Assembly (NCBI RefSeq): GCF_036850765.1 | Contig: NC_089492.1 | Span: forward strand, 72,903,482-72,967,481 | Source: Saccopteryx bilineata | Taxonomy: Eukaryota; Chordata; Mammalia; Chiroptera; Emballonuridae | Direction: 5' to 3' | DNA length: 64,000 nt | Shown: piece after piece, positions 54,540-64,000 of the stretch | Numbering within the stretch: the first letter of the stretch is position 1 | Layout of the letters: the number at the start of each line of letters is the position of its first letter | The notes under the pieces: generated by a model | What the model was told of the DNA's origin: nothing | What the model saw: the letters and a program-made list of their open reading frames with translations, nothing else | Database searches by the model: none | Program-made: the position numbers and the translations under genes

Positions 54540-54990
54540 AAGATAGTGAGAAACAGTATGAGTTTTGGAATCAGGAAGACTGAGTATGACCTTGTACACA
54601 GAGTAACCTTCTGTAAATTACTTAACATCTTTGACATGCAGTTCTTTCACCTATAAATGGCACAAAAATCACTCTTGTGACATTGATAAGAGTGTGGTGG
54701 TTACGGGGGGGGGGAGGGGGGAATGGAAAAGGGATAGGGGGTGGGGAGGGGCACAAAGAAAACAAGATAGAAGGTGACAGAGGACAATCTGACTTTGGGT
54801 GGTGGGTATGCAACATAATTGAACGACAAGATAACCTGGACTTGTTATCTTTGAATATATGTATCCTGATTTATTGATGTCACCCCATTAAAAAAAATAA
54901 AATTATTAAAAAAAATTATAAAAAAAAATCACTCTTGTGAGGAATAAATCAGGCAACATGTGAGTGGCAGTATCAGCTCCTTGCTCAACA
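54540..54990 (+). mobile_element. MIR SINE split by an L1 insertion
   Basis: Left part 54540-54680 ('gagttttggaatcaggaaga', 'ctgagtatgacc', 'aaattacttaacatctttga', 'cagttctttcacctataaat') and right part from 54941 ('ggaataaatcaggcaacatg', 'gtgagtgg..gt'). The two halves join without loss at the duplicated site. Confidence 0.85.
54681..54923 (+). mobile_element. 5'-truncated L1 3' end with 17-bp target duplication
   Basis: 243 bp consisting only of the L1 3' UTR: a G-run (54703-54720), a G-rich polypurine block, 'aggacaatctgactttgggt', 'ctttgaatatatgtatcctg' and an A-rich tail. Perfect duplications AAAAATCACTCTTGTGA at 54664-54680 and 54924-54940. Same subfamily as 1-3480 and 16238-24053. Confidence 0.97.
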
Positions 54991-54999
54991 AATCCTTCA

Positions 55000-55194
55000 G
55001 GGATAAGTGCCCAGACTGAACAAGTCACATGGGCACCTAGTCGTTTCCTCTTCTGCACTTGTGTTAGTACTGTGTTCTGTTTCACAAAAAATCGGCAGTG
55101 GGGTTGTGTAGAGCTTTAGGTCTTGTAGTAATAGAAAGTAGGGTGCCCTCTTCATTCCTCTCCTCTTCATGTGTGTAAACATATATTTAAATAT

Positions 55195-55235
<41 letters not shown>

Positions 55236-56175
55236 TACTTGCATGTTGGTATATGAAACAGTATCCTTAAAAGCTAATACTACCTAATATTTAGCAGGCA
55301 GTCTGTAATCACATTTATTTCTACAGTAAGTGATGTGTGAACCACAATCAGGAATTGAGAAATTCCTTGGAGAGCTGCTCTAAAGCATAACCATTATGAA
55401 TTGCCCATGCATTGAAATTTAACCTCTTGTCCCCATGGAAAACTCAAGGAATTAGTATTCACTATTATTGGATAAGAATTTAAATACATGATTTAGCCAT
55501 GACTTTAATATAATTTAGATTGTAAATTATAAGGTATTATGTACCCCAATTATGCTACATAAATAATGGAGAGGAAGAATAAAGATAGAGAAAAGTATTT
55601 TACCAGTAATTTTAAAGAGCTAATTTGATATAATGGGGAGGGGAGATGTTATTTAAAGCAACCTTGTCTACACTGCTAAATGGATTGGGATTTTAAAGAA
55701 AAAATATTCTGTGTAAGATTATTCTCTGTAGGTCCATAAATGCTCCATAATTTTTCAGAGAAATATATATTCTCTAAATGGGTAATTAAGCCATAATTAT
55801 ATTTCAGTAACTATTGCTAAGCCATTGGGAGATTAAAGAACAGTTTAGACATTATCTACCAGATGAACAGGTATTGAGGTATCTATTTCTAGTGATTAAA
55901 AACAGTCACTTAAATTATTAAACTTAATTTATATTACCAGTGAACAAAGGGCTACAAAACTGAGAAATAAGATATGTAATTGTTTAGTGAGACATAATAA
56001 GTAAAGGCTTATCTTTGGTAATGCTAAATGAAGGGAAAGCGAGTTCTAAAACAAACATAATAATTATTTGCATAAGAGTAAATGGCTTTATAAGTAATAT
56101 TTGCCAATGTTAAATAAGTGATGAAAAATTATGTTAAATGACACTTTTGGCAATGTTACAATTTAATATAAATCA
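55000..56175. other. Unique AT-rich sequence with (TG)n
   Basis: Includes a (TA)/(TG) run at 55195-55233. No ORF or repeat family recognised. Confidence 0.45.
55204..55233. repeat. (TG)n microsatellite
   Basis: About 14 TG units following a short TA run. Confidence 0.95.
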
Positions 56176-56179
56176 CGTT

Positions 56180-57120
56180 AACTCTGGTCTTTGTTTTATC
56201 TCTCTCTGTCCTCTCCCTCTCCCTTTTTATGCCAAACTTCCCATTTACAACCTGACCTTTGACCACACCATTGTAGAAAAGCTCTTCCTTCAGAGATCAA
56301 CGATGATATCGTAGTGGCCAAGCTGAATTTCAAAAATTTAGTTCCATGTTATTTCTCTGAAGCATGTTCCCAAAACTCCCTTCTCCCTGAACTTCTGTAA
56401 TTTCACTTGATTTCTCTGTACCCTGTAATCCCCTTCCCATACTCATTTTTCTCTCTTTATCCTTCCCACACTTCCAGTTCCCTTCCCTGCCCTCCTCTCT
56501 GAGAACTTCTGTGGTTCTCAGACTCACATTCTTCCCTGCTGTCTTTGAGATGAGCTATTGTCCTTCTCCCAGAGAAAAATAAACATACTAAGTTTTAAGT
56601 GCAATTTTAGGAGCTTCATGAATCCCCAGAAAGCCATGTATAGATGTCCCAGATTAAGACATCTGTTCTGTTTGCTTTCTCATCAGTTCTCATGGCTTTC
56701 ATGACTCGGTATGTGCTTACACTTTCCACAGTTCTTTTCTAGTTCAGTCCAATAGTTCTAACAATAGCTCCATGTTCAACTGGACAGCGCCACTGGGAGG
56801 TCAGGCTGGAACTTGAGACCTAGCACATGAGTCCACCACAGTGTTTCCACTAAAATTCTCTATCCTAGATGAGGACTGCATGTCTACTGAGAAATGTACT
56901 CAACCTTGACAAGCCCTTCTTTTGACCTCCATAATATAGAATAAAGCACAGGGTATTTTGTTTCTCTAAAGTATTGCTTCCTCTTGTTTGTTTCTGGCTG
57001 CCACCATCACTACTTCCCTTGAACAAGCTCTCTGCACCTACTGCACTATTATGATTGCGTTGATTCTCTCGTCTTGGTGGTTTTTCTCCTCAGAGCCGCT
57101 AGAGTTGATCGTTTTCACTG
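56180..57120 (+). mobile_element. Probable LINE-2 (L2) relic
   Basis: The C/T-rich sequence resembles decayed L2: 'tcctctccctctcccttttt', 'cctttgaccacaccattg', 'gatcaacgatgatatcgtag', 'tggccaagctgaat', 'ctgagaacttctgtggttct', and later 'tctctgcacctactgcacta'. No open frame survives. Weak match from memory. Confidence 0.4.
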
Positions 57121-57155
57121 GTTTAACAACCAGAATTAAAAAGAAAAACAAAAGG

Positions 57156-57364
57156 AGCCTGACTGTGGTGGTTCAGCAACTGAAATGTCAATGTGGAATG
57201 CTAAGGTCTGGGTTCGGAACTCCGGGCTTGCCTGCTCAGGGCACATACAAAAAGCAACTACTATGAGTTGATGCTTCCTGATCCTCCCTTCTTTTTTTCT
57301 CTCTCTTTCTCTTCTCCCTCTCATAACCAATAAATAATATCTTTAAAAAGAAGAAAAAAAGAAA
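57156..57364 (+). mobile_element. VES-type SINE
   Basis: Head GCCTGACTGTGGTGGTTCAG, 'ctgggttcggaactccgggc', 'cttgcctgctcagggcacat', 'gagttgatgcttcctgatcc', a CT-rich stretch, 'aaccaataaataatatct' and an A/G-rich tail to 57364. Confidence 0.93.
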
Positions 57365-57374
57365 AGAAAATCTA

Positions 57375-57520
57375 TGCCAGCCATCTACTTAATGTGCTAG
57401 GTGCAACATCACTTATTTTACAGGCATTGCTTTGATGCTAATAACCAGTACAGTGAGAATTTAACTTAACTCTCTGTCTTCAAGGTTGTGCTCTGTCTAC
57501 TGAATTCCATAGCCTCAGTG
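57375..57520 (-). mobile_element. Probable MIR relic
   Basis: Reverse-complement MIR order on the + strand: 'atgtgctaggtgcaacatca', 'cttattttacaggcattgct', 'ctgtcttcaaggttgtgctc' and 'tgtctactgaattccatagc'. Confidence 0.55.
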
Positions 57521-58455
57521 GCTTCTGGTCTAGCTGTAGTGTATACAAACCTGCAGAAGCAGACCCAGCAGGGCTGATGTGGCTATCTGGCTCCCCAGCA
57601 AACACCTCTAACTCTGTTTTTATCCCCTGCCCTCTCCCTCCTGTGGAAGAAGCAGATACATCCTTTCTGTCTTCCTCTGCAGATGGAAGTAATCATGGGA
57701 TTCTGTTTTGGACAAAGAAACCTTGAGGGTCTGCTGGACCCAATTCTCTCTCGTGATAAAACAGAGAGGTATTTACAAAGATCCACTTGTGCTCCCATAC
57801 TGACCTTTCTGCTTTGGTCATTATACGAACACATTGTCCAAAACTTAAGAGGCCACCATTTAACCGTATGACAAGCTCAAAGATGAAAATCACTTTCATG
57901 TTGGAGGGGAAATATAGATTCCTTATGACATCAGCAACACCCTGAACTAACTCTGGACTGCTGGTTAAGCAAATAATAAATGTTTGATTTTTTTTTCATT
58001 GTTTCAGTCAGTGTTAGTAGTTTTTCTGTTATTGATAACACAAACCCCATAGCAAATGACAAACTGCTTATTCTGGTCTCCTCTATTTTAATTCTTGCCT
58101 GTGTGCCACTTCTGCAAATAGAATTAAATGCCTTTTCCCAAATATAATTTTCACAGTGACATTTTTTTGGTGGGATAGCTTCCTGTCTAGGTCCTTACCC
58201 TATACTTATTTTTCTGAATGACCATCTTCTATCTCCTTCTTTGAGATACAGATGCATTAAAATCTCACCTCTTTCAAATCTGTCCTCCATATGATCAAAT
58301 CCTTCTGTTGGCATGGTTCATAGGTAAAAAAAAAAAAAAGAAATTGGAATGAGGTTCATGAAATTGCAATTGTTGGCATAACTGTCAACCCTCTTGGCTT
58401 CTGTTTCCGTAAGGCTGAGTATTATAATTATATGTGTCTCCAGTGTAGTAAGTGC
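57521..58455. other. Unique sequence, no gene seen
   Basis: Overlapping small frames (57583-57899) on both strands show no recognisable domain. No repeat recognised. Confidence 0.4.
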
Positions 58456-58474
58456 CCCTATTAAAAACACTAGA

Positions 58475-58858
58475 GGCCCTGGCTGTTTGGCTCAGTGATA
58501 GAGCTTCAGCTCAGCATGTGGATGTACTGGGTTTGATTCCCAGTCAGGGCACACAGGAGAAGCAACCATCTGCTTCTCCACCCTCCCCCCTCTTATTTCT
58601 TTCTATTTCTTTCTTCCCCTCCCACAGTCAAGGATCAATTGGAGCAAAGTTGGCCTGGGAATTGAGGATGGCTCCATGGCCTCTGCCTCAGGTGCCAAAG
58701 TGGCTCTGATTGCAATGGAGCTGTGACCCTAGATGGGCAGAGCATCACCCCCTAGTGGGCATGCCAGGCGGGTCCTGGTTGGGCACATGCAGGAGTCCAT
58801 CTCTCTGCCTTCCTGCTTCTCAATTCAGAAAAATAAAAAACAATAAATAAAAATAAAT
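58475..58858 (+). mobile_element. Rhin-1-type SINE, moderately diverged
   Basis: Head GGCCCTGGCTGTTTGGCTCA, box B-like GGTTTGATTCCCAGTC, 'agaagcaaccatctgcttct', 'caattggagcaaagttggcc', 'ccctagtgggcatgcc' and an A-rich (AAATAAA)n tail. Flanks AAAAACACTAGA and AAAAACACCAGA are a near-perfect duplication. Confidence 0.94.
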
Positions 58859-58870
58859 AAAAACACCAGA

Positions 58871-59270
58871 GGTGCTAGAGAAATATGTAAATTCAAAAGT
58901 TTTAGTCATTTTGGGGATTTCATTTTAAGCCTTCCCAGATATTTTTTTGGTTATTTCATTTATAAGGGTTCAAAATTGTTTCAAATAAATTTTCTAGGTC
59001 ATTTTCTATGATAATTCATTTCTAATGAAATGGAATATGAATCTGTCACAATAAAATGGACATATATAAGAGAAAATGCCTTTTTTTCTAATATATGAGG
59101 GGATCTCTGGATTTTGGCTTTATGTCGAGATTATCAGCTGCTTTGACCTTAAATCTGCTTCCTCTGAAGTTACAAGACAGGACTTTGTAAGTGAACTGCC
59201 TACTATACTCCTGTTTCCCGTCTTATGAGACTTACAATTTATCCCTGCATTTTAATAGCCATTTACTTTG
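58871..59270. other. Unique AT-rich sequence, no gene seen
   Basis: Nothing recognised. Confidence 0.35.
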
Positions 59271-59274
59271 TCTT

Positions 59275-59395
59275 CCTCATTAGATTTTTAAGCTCCTTGA
59301 GGTCAAATACTTGGTCTTATTTACTTTTGCTTCATCCCCATTTTGCACAAAGCCTGGCTCATATTTACTAACATATGAATATCTTTAAAATTGAT
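59275..59395 (+). mobile_element. L2-type LINE 3' end relic
   Basis: The blocks 'tagatttttaagctccttga', 'ggtcaaatacttggtcttat', 'catccccattttgcacaaag' and 'cctggctcatatttactaac' match the typical L2 3' end (tagactgtaagctccttgag...tgcctggcacatag). Stops next to the mariner target. Confidence 0.7.
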
Positions 59396-59411
59396 CTGAC
59401 TTATCAAAATA

Positions 59412-60013
59412 CAGTGTGTCCGTAAAGTCATGGTGTACTTTTGACCAGTCACAGGAAAACAACAAAAGATGATAGAAATGTGAAATCTGCACCAAATAAA
59501 AGGAAAACCCTCCCAGTTTCTGTAGGATGATGTGGCAGCATGTGCGCATGCGCAGATGATGACATAACACTGTGTACATAGCAGAGCAGCTCACAGCCAT
59601 GCCAGTCGAGATGTGGACAGTACAGAGGAAAATTCACTGTGTTCTGTGGCTCGCTAAATTCGAATCTGTGACCAAAGTGCAATGTGAATATCAGAGCATT
59701 TATAACGAAGTGCCACCACATAGGAATAACCTTACTCAGTGGGATAAGCAGTTGAAGGAAACCGGCAGTTTGGTGGAGAAACCCCGTTCTGGTAGGCCAT
59801 CCATCAGTCAGTGACAACTCTGTATAGGCTATACGGGATAGCTATCTTAAGGAGCCCTAAAAAATCTGTGCATGAGCCCACATCGAACTGCACTGAATAG
59901 GTATGAAACTGGGAGAGTTTTCCTTTTATTTGGTGCAGATTTCACATTTCTATCATCTTTTGTTGCTTTCCTGTGATCGGTCAAAAGTGCACCATGACTT
60001 TACGGACACACTG
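59412..60013 (+). mobile_element. Internally deleted Tc1/mariner element with ~110-bp TIRs
   Basis: Flanked by TA (59410-59411 and 60014-60015). The left end CAGTGTGTCCGTAAAGTCAT and the inverted right end CAGTGTGTCCGTAAAGTCAT agree, and homology extends about 108-110 bp inward to the 'tcccagttt/aaactgggag' block, with few mismatches. Between the TIRs lie a leader, the N-terminal transposase part and a deletion junction. From memory the sequence matches a mariner family spread among several mammals (Mariner_Tbel-like); confirm by alignment. Confidence 0.94.
59599..59814 (+). pseudogene. Truncated mariner transposase, N-terminal DNA-binding part
   Basis: 71 codons from MPVEMWTVQRKIHCVLWLAK, with the helix-turn-helix region of Tc1/mariner transposases (YNEVPPHRNNLTQWDKQL) and the linker ETGSLVEKPRSGRPSIS. 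It ends at a TGA at 59812-59814. Beyond the stop, similar sequence continues briefly ('aggctatacgggatagctat', 'gagccctaaaaaatctgt') before the right TIR, so the catalytic DDE/D domain is missing by internal deletion. The in-frame ATG 9 codons further 5' (59572) is less likely because homology begins at MPVEMW. It cannot catalyse transposition. Confidence 0.9.
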
Positions 60014-60015
60014 TA

Positions 60016-63000
60016 CTTCATCTCTGTAAGTTTAAAATATTTTTTAACATTCCAAGTCCAATGTACCCATAGACATACTCGATAATTGCATCCAATGAAT
60101 AGCTTTCCAGAAAAGTCTACTTAAATTAATATTTTATAATTCTGTTGCTAATTCAGTACATGTGCCTTTTAGAAGAAGCCCAGGTCTTAGCTGGCAATGT
60201 TGTCATCCACCACAGAAACGGTACCTCAAAATAGACAGGACTCTACCTTCCCCTAGAGACTACATCCCAGCTCTGTGGGATGTTAAGCCCTCGCCAATTT
60301 CTATAATCTCTTCTCAAAGACTGCAAACCTCATCCCCCCCGGGGTTTACAATCTCTGACAGTCTGTAAACCAGCAGGTATCAATTCTGCTTCTAATTTGT
60401 AATTACTGGGTCCACATCCCAACAAGAGAGATCAAACGTTATTTAGATTACTTTTATTTAATTAGTGTGCATGCTTCTCTCTAAATATAAAATCGTAACA
60501 GTTCTGCCTACAATGCCATGAAGATTTCAGGTTGCTTTTCAGAGTTTTGTGATTTTTTTTTTAATTGTTCTATGATTCACTTGCTGAGTCTATATTCTAC
60601 TAAAGCTTATTATCAAGAACATTAATAATGCTCAATTTATTAATATTTTTAGAGACAATTTGTTTTTGCTAGAAAAAAAAGCAAGGAGAGAAAGTTATAG
60701 AATGGAGACTGTCAGATCTTGAATTCTTATCCCTTCTCTGAGAACAGTCCCTATTATTAATGTATATTATTACTTCAAGTATGTCAGAAAAGGAGACAAA
60801 CAGTCAGAGGCAGGAATTTCTCCCTAATTCACTCTGCCTAGCCAGCAGAATGTAACACAAAATTATTCAGGGGAAAAATACAATTTTCTGTCATCTCTGT
60901 CATATACTGATAACAAAGCTACGGGCTAATATGTTTTGATATTTTTGTCACTTGTTTATCATGTGACCTTTCATGCTATCATTAATATAGCTGAGGGACA
61001 GAGCAGATACACTGAAATAAGTATGTGGAGAAGTCAGATTGCTTCTCTAACAACCAGTGGTCAGTCACAGCAATTTATGCTTTCCTGCCGTCTAGCCCTG
61101 ACTGAAGAAGAGGAATTGTTATTAAAATTTGATATTACTGCCTAGGTTCCGCCACCTAGAATTTGCAACTTTGAGCAATGATGGGAGTACTGGAGGGTTA
61201 ATAAATTTCCCTTTGAATTATGATATTAATACAATACAACGTACCTATTCAGATATTCAGAGCATAGATATGGGGGAAAAATGTATCCCAGACATTAGAA
61301 CATTGACGATTAGTCATATTCTGATTTGGTCAATCTGGAATATGTGTTAAAATATAATTGTTAAAATTGTTCTGCGTGTGTTCAGCAAAAGACTGTTGAT
61401 ATTTTTTAAGGATAGCTGAACCAAAATGATTTGTGGTACTGTGGACTGTGGTATGGACACCTGGATGTTGAATACATCTTGTGTTTGCTTTGATGATAAA
61501 TGACACCTGGTTTAAATTTGCATGCAGCCCAACACCATTTCTGACAATGGTCTAGTTTTTATGTTGACTGTGGAGGCTAGACTGTTAAAATTCCAATAAA
61601 AAACTAATTTATACTTGACATTAATGAGTTAAGAAATGTTTTATATAGTACATAAAGGTAGGGGAGGAACTTTACAGCAATATACTAGAATCAAATTATG
61701 TCTGAATACTACCATTATGTACAAAAATAAGAAAATCCTTTTCTAGTTTGAGCTAAACCCTAGTACAAAAGTCTATGTTTATAATGTTTATATTAAGACA
61801 ACCGTTTAGCTTCCCTTTGCAACTGAGAGAAATATGGTCATATAGAGGTAAAGCATTAACATTTACAATTATGCACATCTGTTAAATGTTATGAAAGAAA
61901 TACAGGGTTTTGTTATAAAATTATTAGTATTAATCTAATCTATTTTTTATTAAACAAAAAATTATTCTGGGTCTTTGAAGAATATTTAAAAATACAAATA
62001 AACCATAAAATGACCTTTCCCTAAGAAAGAAAAAACAAGTAAAGGTGACAATTTTATGTAGAAGAATTGCTAAGCAGGTCCCAGAGAGACTGTGAACGTG
62101 TATAGTGAATTGTTAAATCTTATTTTAATTTGTATTTTGTAAGTTATAGAGTGTTTTAAGGCTCAAAATTATTATGTACATACTAATTGGATAAAACTAA
62201 TTGCCAGTATAATGGTTTTAAAAAATTAATTTTATTTTGAACATTTGCTTATTTTTATGTTTATATTATTAGCATGGCAAAATAAGATACATTTTATACT
62301 TCAAACCACCTTTATAAATAAAAATAGCATTTTATTAGAAACATTTTATTTTATACTTATTTCTTAATCATGATTTAAACTCATATGCATCTATAAAATA
62401 TGTTCATATACCATAATCAAATATAGAACATTTTAGTAAATTATATGTAAGTGAATCTATTTTAATTAATAAAAATTTTCAGGAGAATGTTATTTTTATA
62501 AATTATAGAATTTATTTCATTGAATGGTTTCTAACAAACTTTGACACATTCGAACTGTATTATGAACTACATAAAAAATAATCATTTGCTTTTTAGGAGA
62601 GGACACATAAATATTATTTTAATATGATGTTTAAGTGTCAGTCTGTAGCTTTTCACTACACTTTACCCAAGCAAGGAGTTGCTAAGGTGAATTTTCGTAT
62701 GAATCCTCTATCACAACCCAGAATTTGGACATAGGAGGGGAGAGCCAGTGGGAGGCTTGGAGCGGATTCAGTGCCTGCCTGGTTCATCCCCCTGAATTCC
62801 ATGAACAATAGATTCAGCCAAGTGAATTTTACAAAATTCTGTTTTTCGTTTCTATCACAGGAGGGCGAGAAGCTGGTTATGAGAAGACAGTGGAATAGAT
62901 TGGGGAAAAGAAAATAAATGAGAAGGTTTGTACTCTACAAAGGCAACTAACCTGCACGTGAGGCAAACACAGCCTAAGAAGTTTGTGTTAGGTCATTCCA

Positions 63001-64000
63001 GAAGGGAATTCTAAAAGGCTCCGCCACTCAGGGATGCAAACCGAATATAGAAACGCTTGCCTAATTGCCATTAATGATAGTTTATGGAAATAGACTCTTT
63101 GTAATTAGCATAGCTGAAAGGAGTTTATTCTTTTTCCTAACACATAAATCTTATCATCAAATAAAATATAACTGATTTTGTGGAAATTTTTTTAAAGTTA
63201 CTTATTCCTATGTAGACATATATATTTTTTCTGTATTGTGTGTGAGGAGGGGATGATGGTAGGTGTGAAGCTAAATACATGTAGGTCCTAAGTTAAGCTC
63301 CCACACACAGCTTCAGTAGAAAATGTGTCCTGCTTTCTTTGTAATTGTAACATTAATAGAAAGCTATGAAATTAAAGCTTTCTTCCCCTCCCAATTCTAT
63401 GATAGTAGGCTTAGCAAAAAAACAGTGATTTTCAGTCTTGTATTCCTGTTTGCATGTAAATAAAGCCAGAGTCACAAACAAAGCCAACAACCTTACATAC
63501 TTGCCTTCAGTGGTTAAGGATGGAAAGCCTGCCTGCTACCCATCAGCAAGTGGTTGCTATGGTTACAAGGTCAGGAAATATGCCTTTTCCCCAGTTGTCC
63601 AAGGCTTGCACATGTCACTTTTGAAACTATGAATTTTATATACAGGTCAGGAGATGCATACCAAAGAAATAAACAGTGAACTGGACCATAATGACAGCTA
63701 ACGTTCAAACGTCCTTGGGTTGTTAAGATATCCAGCCAAACACATTCTGTTACTATGAATGTATTGGGTTTTGTTTGTTTGTTTATTTTTTGTATATGTT
63801 TTCTGAGCATTTGATTTTCTCTAATGAAATTTTATGTGGTAGCTTAAAATTATAGCTCCTTAATGTAAGCATACATCAATAATTTGTTTCAGAAAAGTGT
63901 TATCTTTTTCTCTTGGTAAAACTGGTATAAATGACAGATTTGCAATATCATAAAAATATAATGCCATGGAACTTGTGAACATCCTATAAAACTGCTCTAT
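60016..64000. other. AT-rich unique region without recognisable transposons
   Basis: Nearly 4 kb with no SINE, L1 or MITE that I recognise and no credible ORF. AT-rich blocks at 62200-62600. Sequence at 63040-63150 and 62800-62900 is rich in TAATTG, ATTAAT and AATTAGC-type strings. It may contain conserved non-coding elements (see findings). Confidence 0.45.

Noticed and set aside
54677..54877. Gly-rich 66-codon frame
   Set aside because: Translation of the G-rich L1 3' UTR tract.

Overview
This window is mammalian nuclear DNA, most likely from a bat of the horseshoe-bat lineage (Rhinolophidae or close relatives). The main evidence is the SINEs. Several copies have a tRNA-like head opening GGCCCTGGCCGGTTGGCTCA, a body with a 'CTCCATTGGAGCAAAGATGG' core and an A-rich tail; I recognise these as the Rhin-1 type. 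They occur with VES-type SINEs (head GCCTGACCTGTGGTGGCGCA), a longer tRNA-derived SINE, bat-type L1 elements and several DNA-transposon MITEs. Family names come from memory of consensus sequences, not from a search. I found no host protein-coding exon, rRNA, functional tRNA, CRISPR array or bacterial-type gene. All long ORFs belong to L1 retrotransposons, except a mariner fragment and one unexplained 181-codon ORF.

Layout: (1) 1-3480 is the 3' part of an L1 on the + strand, cut by the window edge and frameshifted in the reverse transcriptase. (2) 3.5-11.9 kb is mostly unique AT-rich DNA with MIR relics, a GAT-rich microsatellite, a 429-nt almost pure pyrimidine tract attached to a SINE, and a probable solo ERV LTR. 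(3) 11.95-28.08 kb is a nested structure. An old full-length L1 on the - strand (about 8.3 kb of its own sequence) is split by a younger full-length L1 of about 7.8 kb, also on the - strand, with a 17-bp target-site duplication. The younger copy has an intact ORF1, an ORF2 with only two clear lesions, and a 5' UTR built of three CpG-rich units of about 243 bp. (4) 28-38.9 kb holds MIRs, old L1 pieces, a Rhin-1 SINE, two hAT-type MITEs with perfect 8-bp target duplications (one strongly SPIN-like), an unusual inverted duplication of about 190 bp with arms 1.16 kb apart, and a Tc1/mariner MITE. (5) 38.9-42.6 kb is poor in transposons and is a candidate for conserved regulatory DNA. (6) 42.6-60 kb is again transposon-rich, with several nested insertions (SINE in SINE, L1 in MIR, SINE plus L1 in old L1) and a 602-bp mariner with 110-bp terminal repeats and a truncated transposase ORF. 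(7) 60-64 kb has no recognisable young transposon and contains clusters of homeodomain-like TAAT motifs.

Nothing here works as an operon or pathway. The window is a gene-poor intergenic (or large-intron) segment shaped by successive waves of retrotransposons and cut-and-paste transposons. Their nesting gives a relative chronology: L2/MIR, then old L1M, old full-length L1, young L1 and SINEs. No new defence or metabolic system was found. The most notable items are the nested full-length L1 pair, the SPIN-like hAT element, the mariner with very long terminal repeats, and the inverted duplication.
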